64,000 nucleotides of DNA from NCBI RefSeq assembly GCF_000429905.1, contig NZ_AUCT01000009.1, forward strand, positions 62,001 through 126,000. Reading direction: 5' to 3'. The position numbers and the translations under genes are program-made. This document shows, in pieces, positions 37,487 through 46,669 of the stretch. Under the pieces are notes generated by a model, which had not been told where the DNA came from, did not search any database, and saw only the letters and a list, made by a program, of their open reading frames with translations. Position 1 is the stretch's first letter, and every line of letters begins with the position of its first letter. Source of the stretch: Desulfatibacillum aliphaticivorans DSM 15576. GTDB taxonomy: Bacteria; Desulfobacterota; Desulfobacteria; Desulfobacterales; Desulfatibacillaceae.

Positions 37487-40231
37487 TTACGCGCTTCGAT
37501 CCAGGACTTGCCGGACCTTGGCCGCCAGAGCCTGTCCGGTGAAGGGTTTCTGAATAAAATCCACGCCATTTTCCAAAACGCCCTCATTGGCTATCATTTC
37601 GTCGTCATATCCGGACATGTAAAGGACCTTGATTTTCGAATCGCCGGACAACTGGTTAAAGAGATCCCTGCCGCTCATTTCGGGCATGACTACATCCGTC
37701 AGCAACAGGTTGATGGGGTGGGCCTGTTCTTTGATCATTTCCAAAGCCTCGGGGCCGTCTGCGGCGCCCAATACATTGTATCCCCTTCTTTTTAAAACCA
37801 AGCGGGCCAGATTGCGCACTTGGGGATTGTCTTCCACAAGCAGAATGGTTTCCTGGCCGGCTTCGTCCGTTTGCTGCTTGACGGGGGAGGCCTCCTGTAC
37901 GGCGGCGGCATCCTGAACGGGGAGGAATATTTTAAACTCGGCGCCGGCATTGAGTTCGCTGGAAAGGCTGATTTGCCCATTGTGCTGCCTGACAATGCCG
38001 TATACCGTGGAAAGCCCCAGCCCGGTGCCCTTGTCCTTGGTTTTGGTGGTATAAAAAGGCTCAAAAACGTTTTGCAGGGTTTCCTGGTCCATTCCCGCCC
38101 CCGAGTCCTTGACGGATAGGACGACATAACGCCCTTCAGGAAGTTTTTCCCCCGCCATGGGCGTTTTTCCGTCGTATTCCGCGACAGAGGTGCTGATGCG
38201 GAGCTTTCCGCCGCCTGGCATGGCGTCCTGGGCGTTGACAGCCAGGTTCATGATAACCTGTTCCAGGTGGCCTATGTCTCCTCTGATTAGGGGCAGCGAG
38301 GGCGCCAGCTCCATTTCAATGGCCACGTCCTCCCGGATAGTCCGCCGCAGCAGCTTTTCAAATCCGGACAGCACCTGGTTAAGGTCCAATAATCTGAACT
38401 CCAGAATTTGCTTTCGGCTGAAAGCCAGGAGTTGGGCCACCAGTTCCTTGGCCTTTGCGCCTGCGCTGATAATTTCCTGGACGGAACCCCTGCGGTCGTC
38501 GTCCGGTCCAAAATCCTCCATGAGAATTTCGGCGAATCCCAGGATAGGCGTTAGCATGTTGTTTAGATCGTGAGCCACGCCGCCGGCCAGCCTGCCCACG
38601 GATTCCAGTTTTTGGGCCTGTTGAAACTGCTCCTGCAACTGTTTTTTTTCTTCTTGAGCGGTTTTGGACGCGGTGATGTCCTGAAAGGTTCCAAGCAGTC
38701 GCACCACTCTACCGTTCTCAATCACCGGCGAACATTTGGTGTGGGTCCATAACTGCCGCCCCTTTGCCGTTGTGAAGCGAAGCTCCATGTCATAGGGTTC
38801 GCCGTTTTCCACGGCGCTTTTAATCGCAGTTTCCAACTTGGGACGATCTTCTTCGTGGAAAAAGGAGACGGCTTCTTCAAGGGTGGGCTTGTAGGCCTTG
38901 GGAATTTCATGAATATCATAGGTTACGTCGGTCCAGCGGAGATCCATGGTTGCAACGTCGATTTCCCACCCACCCACTTTGGCCATTTTTCCCGTGGCAT
39001 TCAGAAAAGCCTCGCTTTTTTTTAGGTCCTGCTCCGCTTCCTTGCGTTCCGTGATGTCCATGATATTTCCAATTATCCGGACAATTTTTTTGCCCTTATA
39101 CATTGGCTGGCCGGTGGTTCTAACCCAGATTTTTTTCCCCGTCGCTTTGATAAAAGGAATTTCGAAATCGTAGGGAACGCCTTTTTCCATGCATCGATTG
39201 AAGGCTGACTGGATAATGTTTCGATACTCAGGAGGATAGCAGGCCAGGCTTTTTTCCAAGTGCTCCTGAGAGTTGACCGGATACTCCTCTTCCTTGAACC
39301 CGTGGATGTTATATACTTCCTGGCTCCAATACACTTCCTGCTTATCGATATCCCACTCCCAACCGCCGATTTTTGAAAGGCGCTGGGTGTTATTTAAGAG
39401 GGCTTCGCTGCGTTGCAGGTTTTCCATGGCCTGGATGCGCGTGGTCACATCCGCCAGCGCCACCAGAACTTTGGGTTCGTTATTCAAAATAATTTGGGCC
39501 GTGGAAACGCTCAGGTGGAGGTCTCGCGTTTCTTTTCCATCGGACACGGGAAGCATGGTTTCAATGTTTTTAAGGGGGGCGCCGGTTTCCAGAGTGTGCA
39601 GTATTGATTCTTTGATCTTGCATTGATCGCAATTGGGGGAGTTGCCGCAGCCGGCCTCGTTTTGAAGGGCGTAAAGGCATCGAAGGGCGTCCCCGCCCCG
39701 AAGCCCCAGGTATTTTATGTTTTTCCTCTGGCCTGAGATGGAGGATAGCTGGTTGAGCCGGAGTATTTTTCTGTCCTTATCCACCAGCATCATGAGCACC
39801 GGGGCGTTTTCATAAATGGCGGAGAGTTCGTTTTCGGTATTTTTTCTGTCTATGGCGTATCGAATGGCCCTTATTATCTGGTCCGGTGAGATTTTGCCTT
39901 TGACAAGATAGTCCTGGGCGCCTTCACGAATTGCCTGCAGCGCCGTCTCGTCGTCGTCTCTTCCTGTAAGAGCAATAATAGGAATGGACGGGCATTCCTT
40001 CACCATGCGGGATACTGTTTCCACCCCTTGGGAGTCCGGCAGGCCAAGGTCGAGCAAGACAACGTCAAATTTGGAGTTCCCGAGCTGGGTAGACGCATCT
40101 TCGATGCTGGTCGCGGACTCCACGCAAAAGTCATGCACGCCCATTTCCAAGTATTCTGTGACCAGATCCAGGTCGGCGGGATTGTCCTCCACCACCAGAA
40201 CCTGAAATTTTTTTTCTTTCAAAAACGACAT
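37487..40231 (-). CDS. Multi-domain hybrid histidine kinase (REC-PAS x3-HisKA-HATPase-REC)
   Basis: About 914 residues, cytoplasmic, without membrane segments. Order: receiver domain (phospho-Asp about 61 in LLDLGLPDSQG), a PAS-like domain carrying a Cys cluster (CGNSPNCDQC, about 190-200), two further PAS/PAC domains ending DITERKEAEQ and DITASKTAQE, HisKA (phospho-His in GGVAHDLNNML), HATPase (DSGAGMD, GTGLGLSTVYG), and a C-terminal receiver (LLTDVVMPEMSG). The ATG at 40231 follows AAGGGG; a TTG at 40237 is less likely. It is the last gene of the sensory operon that starts at 43528. Its first receiver domain could accept phosphate from the upstream kinase. Confidence 0.93.
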   Translation of the reverse strand: MSFLKEKKFQVLVVEDNPADLDLVTEYLEMGVHDFCVESATSIEDASTQLGNSKFDVVLLDLGLPDSQGVETVSRMVKECPSIPIIALTGRDDDETALQAIREGAQDYLVKGKISPDQIIRAIRYAIDRKNTENELSAIYENAPVLMMLVDKDRKILRLNQLSSISGQRKNIKYLGLRGGDALRCLYALQNEAGCGNSPNCDQCKIKESILHTLETGAPLKNIETMLPVSDGKETRDLHLSVSTAQIILNNEPKVLVALADVTTRIQAMENLQRSEALLNNTQRLSKIGGWEWDIDKQEVYWSQEVYNIHGFKEEEYPVNSQEHLEKSLACYPPEYRNIIQSAFNRCMEKGVPYDFEIPFIKATGKKIWVRTTGQPMYKGKKIVRIIGNIMDITERKEAEQDLKKSEAFLNATGKMAKVGGWEIDVATMDLRWTDVTYDIHEIPKAYKPTLEEAVSFFHEEDRPKLETAIKSAVENGEPYDMELRFTTAKGRQLWTHTKCSPVIENGRVVRLLGTFQDITASKTAQEEKKQLQEQFQQAQKLESVGRLAGGVAHDLNNMLTPILGFAEILMEDFGPDDDRRGSVQEIISAGAKAKELVAQLLAFSRKQILEFRLLDLNQVLSGFEKLLRRTIREDVAIEMELAPSLPLIRGDIGHLEQVIMNLAVNAQDAMPGGGKLRISTSVAEYDGKTPMAGEKLPEGRYVVLSVKDSGAGMDQETLQNVFEPFYTTKTKDKGTGLGLSTVYGIVRQHNGQISLSSELNAGAEFKIFLPVQDAAAVQEASPVKQQTDEAGQETILLVEDNPQVRNLARLVLKRRGYNVLGAADGPEALEMIKEQAHPINLLLTDVVMPEMSGRDLFNQLSGDSKIKVLYMSGYDDEMIANEGVLENGVDFIQKPFTGQALAAKVRQVLDRSA

Positions 40232-40243
40232 AGTCAAGACCCC

Positions 40244-40675
40244 TTAATCCGGCGAAAACTGCACGATGGAGAACCAAAAGCACTTAATGCCTTTCACGAT
40301 TTTGCCAAAGCCTTCCAGGTTCACGGGTTTGGTGATGTAGGCGCTGGCTTGGAGATCATAGGATTTGACCACATCTTCTTCCGCAGAAGAAGATGTTAGC
40401 ACAATCACCGGGATGCGCTTGAGATCCTGGTCCGCCTTCATTTCCGCCAGAACCTCCCTGCCGTCCTTTTTCGGCAGGTTCAGGTCCAAGAGCACCATGT
40501 GGGGCTTCGGAGCGCCGGAATATCGGCCTCGCTTTTTGAGAAAATCCATGGCGGCCACTCCGTCGGGAACAGTGAATAACTCGTGGAGAATTTTAGACGC
40601 TTCCAGGTTTTCCCTGGTAAGGTCCACGTCCGCAGGATTGTCTTCCACCAAAAGAATTTTAACCTTGTTGTCCAT
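40244..40675 (-). CDS. Single-domain response regulator (Rcp1-like)
   Basis: A 143-residue stand-alone receiver domain. The acidic pocket is EDN (11-13), the phospho-acceptor is Asp64 in LLDLNLPKKDG, and the switch residues are in VLTSSS and ITKPVNL. No output domain. It resembles Rcp1-type regulators that serve phytochrome-like kinases, and its start overlaps the upstream kinase gene by 17 bases, so it should be the direct partner of that kinase. Confidence 0.92.
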   Translation of the reverse strand: MDNKVKILLVEDNPADVDLTRENLEASKILHELFTVPDGVAAMDFLKKRGRYSGAPKPHMVLLDLNLPKKDGREVLAEMKADQDLKRIPVIVLTSSSAEEDVVKSYDLQASAYITKPVNLEGFGKIVKGIKCFWFSIVQFSPD

Positions 40676-42527
40676 GGATATGCTCCTTGTTCTGGTCTCT
40701 TTCCGGGATGGAAAAGAAGAATCTTGCGCCTTTCCCCTCCTGGGATTCTATCCAAATGCGGCCTCCGTGCCTTTCCACAATTTTTTTGGCGATGGCGAGG
40801 CCTATGCCTGTTCCGTCGTATTTGCCTCTTTCGTGCAACCTCTGAAAAATCGTAAAAATGCGTTCATGGAATTTGGGATCAATGCCAATGCCATTGTCCC
40901 TGACTTGAAACACCCAGGCCTCGTTCTGCTTCTCGGCGGTAATGCGGACTTGGGGCGGCGCCTCCCCCCGAAATTTTACGGCGTTGCCAAGCAGGTTTTG
41001 GAAAACCTGGCCCAATTGAATGGCGTCCGCCTGGACAACCGGCAGATCGTCAATGACAACCCCCGCTTTTGTCTCCGCTATGGTGCGTTTCAAGCCCTTC
41101 AGAACCTGCTGAACCACCTCATTGCAGTCGGTGGGTTCAAACGGCGCCCCGCGGGTTCCAACCCTGGACAACTGCAACAGATCGTTGACCAGGTGTTGCA
41201 TCCTGGTCGCTCCCTCCACAGCGTAGCTAATATACTTTTGCGCCTTTTCGTCCAATTGGCCTTCATAACGCTGGGCCAGCAATTGGGTGTAAGAAGCCAC
41301 CATGCGAAGCGGCTCCTGAAGATCATGGGATGCCACGTAGGCGAATTGCTCCAGTTCCTTGTTGGATCGCTTCAGATCGGCCATAGCCGCCCTGCGGCGG
41401 GTCGCTTCCCGCTCAAGTTTATCTTTGGAAACCAGTGTGCTTTTTAGTTCCTTCCTCATCTGATCCAGGCTGCGGGCCAGGCTTCCGATTTCTCCCTGGG
41501 CCGACAAAGCGATTTCCGTCTCCAGGTCGCCCTTGCCCATCACCCCCGCGCTTTGCGCCAGTTTCGCCAACGGCCGGGTGATGGTCCTGGCGAAAGTCAG
41601 GCCCAAAAAAGCGGCGGCAAAGGCTATGACCAGCCCGAAAAACGCAATGGTTTTTCTAAGTCTGTATATTGGCGCATAGGCTTCTCTCTGATCCACTTCC
41701 GTAATTATGGCCAATTCCTTGTCGGGGACCCAACGATAGGCTCCTATAACAGGCGTCCCCCGGTAATCTTCGTAAAAGGCGAAGCCCTCCGACTTTTCCA
41801 AGGCCAGGGCCACCCCTTCCGTGTGGATGGTTTTTTTTAGGGCGTAGTTCTCGCCAAACAGGGGTTCCGTAATAAAAAAATTGAACTTGTTGACCAGGTA
41901 TGTGTCTTCCGTTTTCAGCATGCTGCTGCGTCTGCTAATGATATTGGAGAGCGTTGAAATGTCCACCCTGGCCGCAAGGACTCCCATTAATTTTCCATCC
42001 AGGGATTTTAAAGGCGCGCTGATGGTAATGGCCGGTTCCCTGATGGACATGCTGTAGTATACGTTTTGAATGGATGTTCGGGTTTTTCCTTCCCTAAAAA
42101 ACGGCCGGTCCTTTTTGATTTTGCCTTCCTGGGTTTGATCTGAGGACACAATAACGCTTCCTTTTGCCGGCTCCATAATGAACAATTCAAAAAAACCGCC
42201 ATTTTTCAAATAGGGGGCAAAAAAATCTCTTCTAAGTTGATTCTTCTTCTCCATTCCAAGCTGGGGAAAATCGTCGTTTATCAACATATTTTCGGGGAGA
42301 TGGGTCTTTACATAATGGGAGTTGGCCGATAGCTCCAGGAAAGCGGCCTTTTCCTGCAGCCATGCGTCCAGTTCGGCCTGCTTGAGGATATTGGTGGAAT
42401 AAAGGTGGTTAATGGCCTGGGTCTGTATGGTTTGGCGCCCGCTGATGTATGCGATGGCGCCTACAGTCAGCAAGGGAATGAGTGAAATGAAAAGAAAAAA
42501 TATCGAGAGCCTTTTTGAAAGCGTCAT
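40659..42527 (-). CDS. Membrane sensor histidine kinase (Cache-HAMP-HisKA-HATPase)
   Basis: A 622-residue sensor kinase. Helix 1 is at about 7-28, a periplasmic double-Cache-type sensor domain spans about 30-285 (GRQTIQTQAINHLYSTN, DRPFFREGKT, APLKSLDGKLMGVLAARVD), and helix 2 is at about 290-312, followed by HAMP and a coiled-coil linker. HisKA has His401 in ASHDLQEPLR; HATPase has NLLGNAVKF, DNGIGID and GTGIGLAI. The kinase core is of the bacteriophytochrome/Rcp1-partner type. The start overlaps the stop of the binding-protein gene by four bases, so lipoprotein, kinase and regulator are translated as a set. Confidence 0.93.
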   Translation of the reverse strand: MTLSKRLSIFFLFISLIPLLTVGAIAYISGRQTIQTQAINHLYSTNILKQAELDAWLQEKAAFLELSANSHYVKTHLPENMLINDDFPQLGMEKKNQLRRDFFAPYLKNGGFFELFIMEPAKGSVIVSSDQTQEGKIKKDRPFFREGKTRTSIQNVYYSMSIREPAITISAPLKSLDGKLMGVLAARVDISTLSNIISRRSSMLKTEDTYLVNKFNFFITEPLFGENYALKKTIHTEGVALALEKSEGFAFYEDYRGTPVIGAYRWVPDKELAIITEVDQREAYAPIYRLRKTIAFFGLVIAFAAAFLGLTFARTITRPLAKLAQSAGVMGKGDLETEIALSAQGEIGSLARSLDQMRKELKSTLVSKDKLEREATRRRAAMADLKRSNKELEQFAYVASHDLQEPLRMVASYTQLLAQRYEGQLDEKAQKYISYAVEGATRMQHLVNDLLQLSRVGTRGAPFEPTDCNEVVQQVLKGLKRTIAETKAGVVIDDLPVVQADAIQLGQVFQNLLGNAVKFRGEAPPQVRITAEKQNEAWVFQVRDNGIGIDPKFHERIFTIFQRLHERGKYDGTGIGLAIAKKIVERHGGRIWIESQEGKGARFFFSIPERDQNKEHIHGQQG

Positions 42528-43528
42528 GATTTATCGCTCCCATATACGGATTGCAGGAATTCCATGGAAAAGACGGATTTCACATCCAAAGGGGTCGGCA
42601 GTATTTTTTGTTCGTATAGGCGGTCGCACATGGCGCGCCAGACATCCTCCTTCATCCAGCCAATATGATGCTCGCCGGTATGGATCAGCGGGATTTGCGC
42701 CTCCATCATCCCGGTTTGAACCTTAATATCTTTGACTTTAGCGTATTTCATAACATCCTGGACGGCGGCTTCAGGATTTCCTATGGCCGTCCTCCAGCCC
42801 TTTAGCGTAGCCCTTAGGACGCGCTGCACCAATTCCGGCTTTTCCTTGATCAAGGCGTCCGTCGTCACGAAAACATCGGAATAGGACTTCACTCCAAAAT
42901 CGCCCGGCCAGATTATGTTGAATTTTACCCCTTTTTCTTGAAGTTTGATGACTCCTCCGGTCAGATAGGCCGCCGTAACGTCAATATCGCCATTGATGAA
43001 TCCTTTATAAGAAGGGTCGTATTCCAGCATGTGCATCTGGGACGGTTCCAATCCGTATATTTTTATCAGAGAATTAAATTGCAGTTCAAAATCCCGGACG
43101 CCTCCGGCGGATCCGGCCGCGGCAATGGTTTTGCCGACAAAATCCTGGGGACGGAGGATGCCCGAGTTTTTTTCGGACAAATAGACCACGGCGCTGCGCC
43201 GGTAAATTGCGGCAATGGCTTTTAAAGGCGCGCCCTGGGAACGCTTGATCATGACGTCTTCCGGCGCAAAAACCCCAAACTGGGCTTGCCCTGAAATAAC
43301 GGATTTCGCCAAATCCACGTCGTTCCCGCCCGCCAGAAATGACACGTCCAGATTTTCTTCGGCGTAATATCCCTGCTCTTTGGCTACATAAAATCCGGCG
43401 AATTGGGATTGATGCACCCACTTGAGTTGAATTGTGACTGGGTCTGGCGGCGGTTTTTCTTCCTGGGAGGTGCATGAGGCGATCGCCAGAAGGGCTGTCA
43501 AAATAATGGCTGTTTTTTTGAAGTTCAT
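42524..43528 (-). CDS. NMT1/SsuA-like solute-binding lipoprotein linked to a sensor kinase
   Basis: A 334-residue periplasmic binding protein of the NMT1/THI5-like group, which binds thiamine precursors, sulfonates, nitrate-like or aromatic ligands. The signal peptide ends in LLAIASC with lipid-modified Cys19. Core features: IQLKWVHQSQFAGFYVAKEQGYY, GAPLKAIAAIYR and FVGKTIAAAGSAGG. No ABC permease or ATPase genes are adjacent; instead it is translationally coupled to the Cache-domain kinase. It most likely presents a ligand to that sensor rather than feeding a transporter. The ligand is unknown. Confidence 0.9.
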   Translation of the reverse strand: MNFKKTAIILTALLAIASCTSQEEKPPPDPVTIQLKWVHQSQFAGFYVAKEQGYYAEENLDVSFLAGGNDVDLAKSVISGQAQFGVFAPEDVMIKRSQGAPLKAIAAIYRRSAVVYLSEKNSGILRPQDFVGKTIAAAGSAGGVRDFELQFNSLIKIYGLEPSQMHMLEYDPSYKGFINGDIDVTAAYLTGGVIKLQEKGVKFNIIWPGDFGVKSYSDVFVTTDALIKEKPELVQRVLRATLKGWRTAIGNPEAAVQDVMKYAKVKDIKVQTGMMEAQIPLIHTGEHHIGWMKEDVWRAMCDRLYEQKILPTPLDVKSVFSMEFLQSVYGSDKS

Positions 43529-43695
43529 GCTATGGACTCCGTTCCTAAATGGGATTTATTTAAAAAGAAGAACATGGAATTGCGCCTTTGGGATGGGCTT
43601 TTGGCATCATCCCCTCAACCTTTTAATATTGCGCCTAAAATTCAGCCAAAACAGGCTGAGCAAATTTCCCCTTTCTTGCCGAAGGCAATTAGGAT

Positions 43696-44493
43696 ATGAT
43701 GCCTCCAAAGCTTGGGAGAAGAGAGAAAGGGCTGAATTTGAGCTGCACTATTTGTGATTTTGATACTTATGCAAAGTCCGTGCCCAAGGCTCTGAAGGAG
43801 TCCGGCCTGCCGGATTTGCTGCAAGGCGTGAAGAAGGTCCTCGTCAAGCCCAACCTGGTTAACTCCTCGCCCTTTCCCGTCACAACCAGACCCGAGTGCT
43901 GCGCGGCCGTTGTGGATTTCGTCCGGTCCTGCTCCAATGCTTCCATTGTGATCGCCGAGGGATGCGGCGAGCCGTCCATGGAGACGACGGACATCTTTCG
44001 TCGTCTTGGTTACCATGAGATTGCAGGACGGCTTGATGTGGAGCTGGTGGACCTCAACTACGCCCCTTTAAGGCGGCTAACCGATCCGGAGTGCAATTTC
44101 TTCCCTGACATTTTCCTGCCTGAAATGGCTTTCACCCACTTTATACTTTCCGTTCCCGTGCTTAAGGCCCATTCACTCGCCGGCATTACGTGCAGCTTAA
44201 AAAGCATGATGGGTTTTGCACCGCCCCAGTATTATTCGGGCAGTCACGGCATTTGGAGAAAAGCCGTATTTCATGAGAATATGCATCAGTCCATCAAGGA
44301 CTTGAACAAATACCGAACCCCGGACTTTACCCTGGTGGACGCCAGCGTGGGGCTTGCGGACTACCACCTTGGCGGAGAAACATGCAGCCCGCCCGTCGGC
44401 AAACTGGTTGCAGGCGCCGACGCCCTTGCCGTGGACCGGGAATGCGCCGCGCTGCTGGGTTTGGACTGGAAAACCATAGATCATTTAACATAA
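43696..44493 (+). CDS. DUF362-family protein
   Basis: About 265 residues. The DUF362 pattern is clear: KKVLVKPNLVNSSPFPVTT, CAAVVDFVR, IAEGCGEP, LSVPVLKAHSLAGITCSLKS and LVAGADALAVDRECAALLG. The biochemical function of the family is not known; many members are fused to ferredoxin domains, which this one lacks. The start is uncertain: ATG 43696 has no clear ribosome binding site, and a TTG near 43738 preceded by AAAGGG would remove 14 residues. It is divergent from the sensory operon. Confidence 0.85.
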   Translation: MMPPKLGRREKGLNLSCTICDFDTYAKSVPKALKESGLPDLLQGVKKVLVKPNLVNSSPFPVTTRPECCAAVVDFVRSCSNASIVIAEGCGEPSMETTDIFRRLGYHEIAGRLDVELVDLNYAPLRRLTDPECNFFPDIFLPEMAFTHFILSVPVLKAHSLAGITCSLKSMMGFAPPQYYSGSHGIWRKAVFHENMHQSIKDLNKYRTPDFTLVDASVGLADYHLGGETCSPPVGKLVAGADALAVDRECAALLGLDWKTIDHLT

Positions 44494-44636
44494 GGCAGCA
44501 GGCTTTGAAGGGCTCCATCAGAGTCTTCGGCAAGCCGGCTGAATAAATCTTTCTAACAGAACCTTAATCCAAATTTTGTATGTAGGCGTGAGGCTGGTTT
44601 TCGTTTAATCCCTAACCCCCGGAGATGAAACCCCTA

Positions 44637-45938
44637 ATGCAAAAAACCTATGTACTGGACACTAATGTTCTACTCCACAATCCTGAATCCCTTTTTGCTT
44701 TCGAAGACAATCACATTGTAATTCCCTTCGCCGTCATCGAAGAACTGGACAATCAGAAAAGACGGCAGGATGAAGTGGGCCGGCACGCGCGCATTGCATC
44801 CCGCAGGCTGGACGCTTTGCGTCAGAACGGCAATTTGGCGGAGGGCGTGGCCTTGCCGGGAGGCGGCATTTTGCGGGTGGAGCTGAACCATCACTCAACC
44901 CACGACTATCCGCCGGGGCTTTCGCTGGACAAGTACGACAACCGCATCCTGGCCGTGGCTTACAACCTGTCCAAGGAAAGCGAAGGGCCGGTAATCACGG
45001 TCACCAAGGACCTGAATTTGCGGATCAAGGCGGACGTTTTGGGCATGACGGCCCAGAATTTCACCAACGACATGGTCAATTACAGCAACCTGTATCAGGG
45101 CGTTCGGGAAATTCAGGCCACGGCCGAGGACATTGAGCAATTCTACCGCGCCCAGAGTCTTGCCTGGGAGGCGGAACCTCCCCTCATGCCCCATGAATTC
45201 GTTATATTGAAAAATCCCGCCAACCCCTCGCAGTCCGCCATCGCCAAATACGCGGACGGCTACCTGATTCCGCTTAATTTCAGCGATTCCATCAACTGGG
45301 GAGTCAAGGCCAGGAATAAGGAACAGAAGTTTGCCCTGGAGCTGTTGCTGGACGATTCCATCCGGGTGGTGACCCTGGTGGGAACGGCCGGAACGGGAAA
45401 GACCCTGCTGGCTTTGGCCGTCGGCCTGGAAAAGGTGGTGGAGCAAAACGAGTATTCCCGATTTCTGATTACCCGCCCGGTCACGCCCATGGGCGAGGAC
45501 CTGGGGTATTTGCCGGGATCCAAGGAGGAAAAGCTCAAGCCGTGGATGCTGGCGGTGTACGATAACCTGGAATACCTGTTCCAAAAAGCGGACGAACCCC
45601 GGGACGTGCTCGAAGAACTGGTGGCAAGGGGCGTTCTGGACATGGACACCCTGACCTACTTGCGGGGGCGCAGCATCCCCAGGCAATTCATCCTGTGCGA
45701 CGAGGCCCAGAACATCACGCCCAAGATGATCAAAACCCTGGTGACCAGGGTGGGAGAGGGAAGCAAGATCGTGTTCACCGGAGACCCGGAACAGATCGAC
45801 CATCCTTATTTGGACCAGAACTCCAACGGCCTGACCTACCTGGTTGAGCGGATTAAAGAGCAGGAAGTGGCCGGGCATGTGACCCTGGTCCGGGGCGAAC
45901 GCTCCGCCGTAGCCGAGATGGGCGCCAAGCTGTTATAG
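44637..45938 (+). CDS. PIN-PhoH fusion ATPase (PhoH2/YlaK-like)
   Basis: About 433 residues. The N-terminal PIN nuclease-like domain (TYVLDTNVLLHNPE with the metal-binding Asp, IPFAVIEELDNQK, DNRILAVAYNL) spans about 1-135. The C-terminal PhoH ATPase/helicase-like domain has Walker A GTAGTGKTLLALAVG, RPVTPMGEDLGYLPGS, and Walker B FILCDEAQNITPKM. Such fusions act as ATP-dependent RNA-unwinding ribonucleases (PhoH2). The start at 44637 follows GGAG by 12 bases; the ATG at 44625 overlaps that site. Confidence 0.93.
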   Translation: MQKTYVLDTNVLLHNPESLFAFEDNHIVIPFAVIEELDNQKRRQDEVGRHARIASRRLDALRQNGNLAEGVALPGGGILRVELNHHSTHDYPPGLSLDKYDNRILAVAYNLSKESEGPVITVTKDLNLRIKADVLGMTAQNFTNDMVNYSNLYQGVREIQATAEDIEQFYRAQSLAWEAEPPLMPHEFVILKNPANPSQSAIAKYADGYLIPLNFSDSINWGVKARNKEQKFALELLLDDSIRVVTLVGTAGTGKTLLALAVGLEKVVEQNEYSRFLITRPVTPMGEDLGYLPGSKEEKLKPWMLAVYDNLEYLFQKADEPRDVLEELVARGVLDMDTLTYLRGRSIPRQFILCDEAQNITPKMIKTLVTRVGEGSKIVFTGDPEQIDHPYLDQNSNGLTYLVERIKEQEVAGHVTLVRGERSAVAEMGAKLL

Positions 45939-46083
45939 TTAGTGTCTGTCCATATAGGATAACTTATTAGTATCAAAACGAAAATCGTGCAAAATGGGAT
46001 GGATTTTTCTTGATGGATATGGTATTTAGAAAGCGCCAACCAACTAAAATCATAACCAAAACAAAAAAGGAGCCAAAACCAGA

Positions 46084-46377
46084 ATGCGCGAAATCCGTCA
46101 AAAACAAATGCCGCTGACGCCCGCCTGTCACAAGGATTTTGAACAAGCCAGGGAGTTGGCGGCTATCAGCCATATTTTGGATCTGCATCCTGCCATTTAT
46201 GAGGAGGCTTATCAAGATCTTTGTGAGTGCGAGGCCAATACTCCCGGAACAGGCGCTCAGGGCATGAGCGCGGAACAAGTGGTGCGGGCGGCTATCGTCA
46301 AAGTCCTGTTCGGCTGCCAGTACAGGCCTCTTACCATTCCGGTGGAAGGAAAGTTTGGAGAGGGTAAGAGGCGATAG
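46084..46377 (+). pseudogene. Truncated transposase (ISNCY-type N-terminus)
   Basis: The first 80 residues look like the N-terminus of an ISNCY-group transposase (QARELAAISHILDLHP and GMSAEQVVRAAIVKVLFG are recognisable family segments), with an AAAAGGAG site in front. Shortly after this the sequence leaves the family and ends at 46377. The break coincides with a 10-bp inverted repeat (46326-46335 and 46363-46372), suggesting a later insertion or rearrangement. No catalytic DDE region remains. Confidence 0.7.
46326..46372. repeat. 10-bp inverted repeat at transposase break point
   Basis: GCCTCTTACC (46326-46335) and GGTAAGAGGC (46363-46372) are perfect inverted copies around 27 bases. They lie where the transposase reading frame stops matching its family. 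Confidence 0.5.
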
Positions 46378-46669
46378 GGTTGGGCAGGGACATGACCAAG
46401 CTGGCCTGCACCAGCGAAACAGGATTCATGCGGACTTTTCTTGTGATGAATTTGAAAAAAATGGCTAACCGCCATTTTTTTGCGCCTGTTTTTTGGGGCG
46501 GGCATGAGTGGCGATGGAGTATTTGGGAGCGGCATGGAAGACCATAGGCCTTTTGGAGGGGGCGTGGAAAGTGATGGGATGGAAAAATCCGTACACCTCC
46601 CGAGCCCAAAAGCATACCTGCGCCTTGCCTTTTTTGATTTTTTCAGGAAGCATTAGGTAATATAAGCCA
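46378..46669. other. Intergenic scar with terminator-like hairpin
   Basis: No supported gene. A 62-codon minus-strand frame (46465-46653) begins like a protein, but I cannot assign it and it ends at the hairpin. AAAAAAATGGC (46455-46465) pairs with GCCATTTTTTT (46471-46481) around TAACC, a symmetrical intrinsic terminator usable from either side; it would end minus-strand transcription from the radical SAM gene. Confidence 0.55.

Noticed and set aside
46465..46653. A 62-codon minus-strand gene next to the transposase remnant
   Set aside because: No family, poor ribosome binding site, and it ends in a terminator hairpin; left as intergenic scar.
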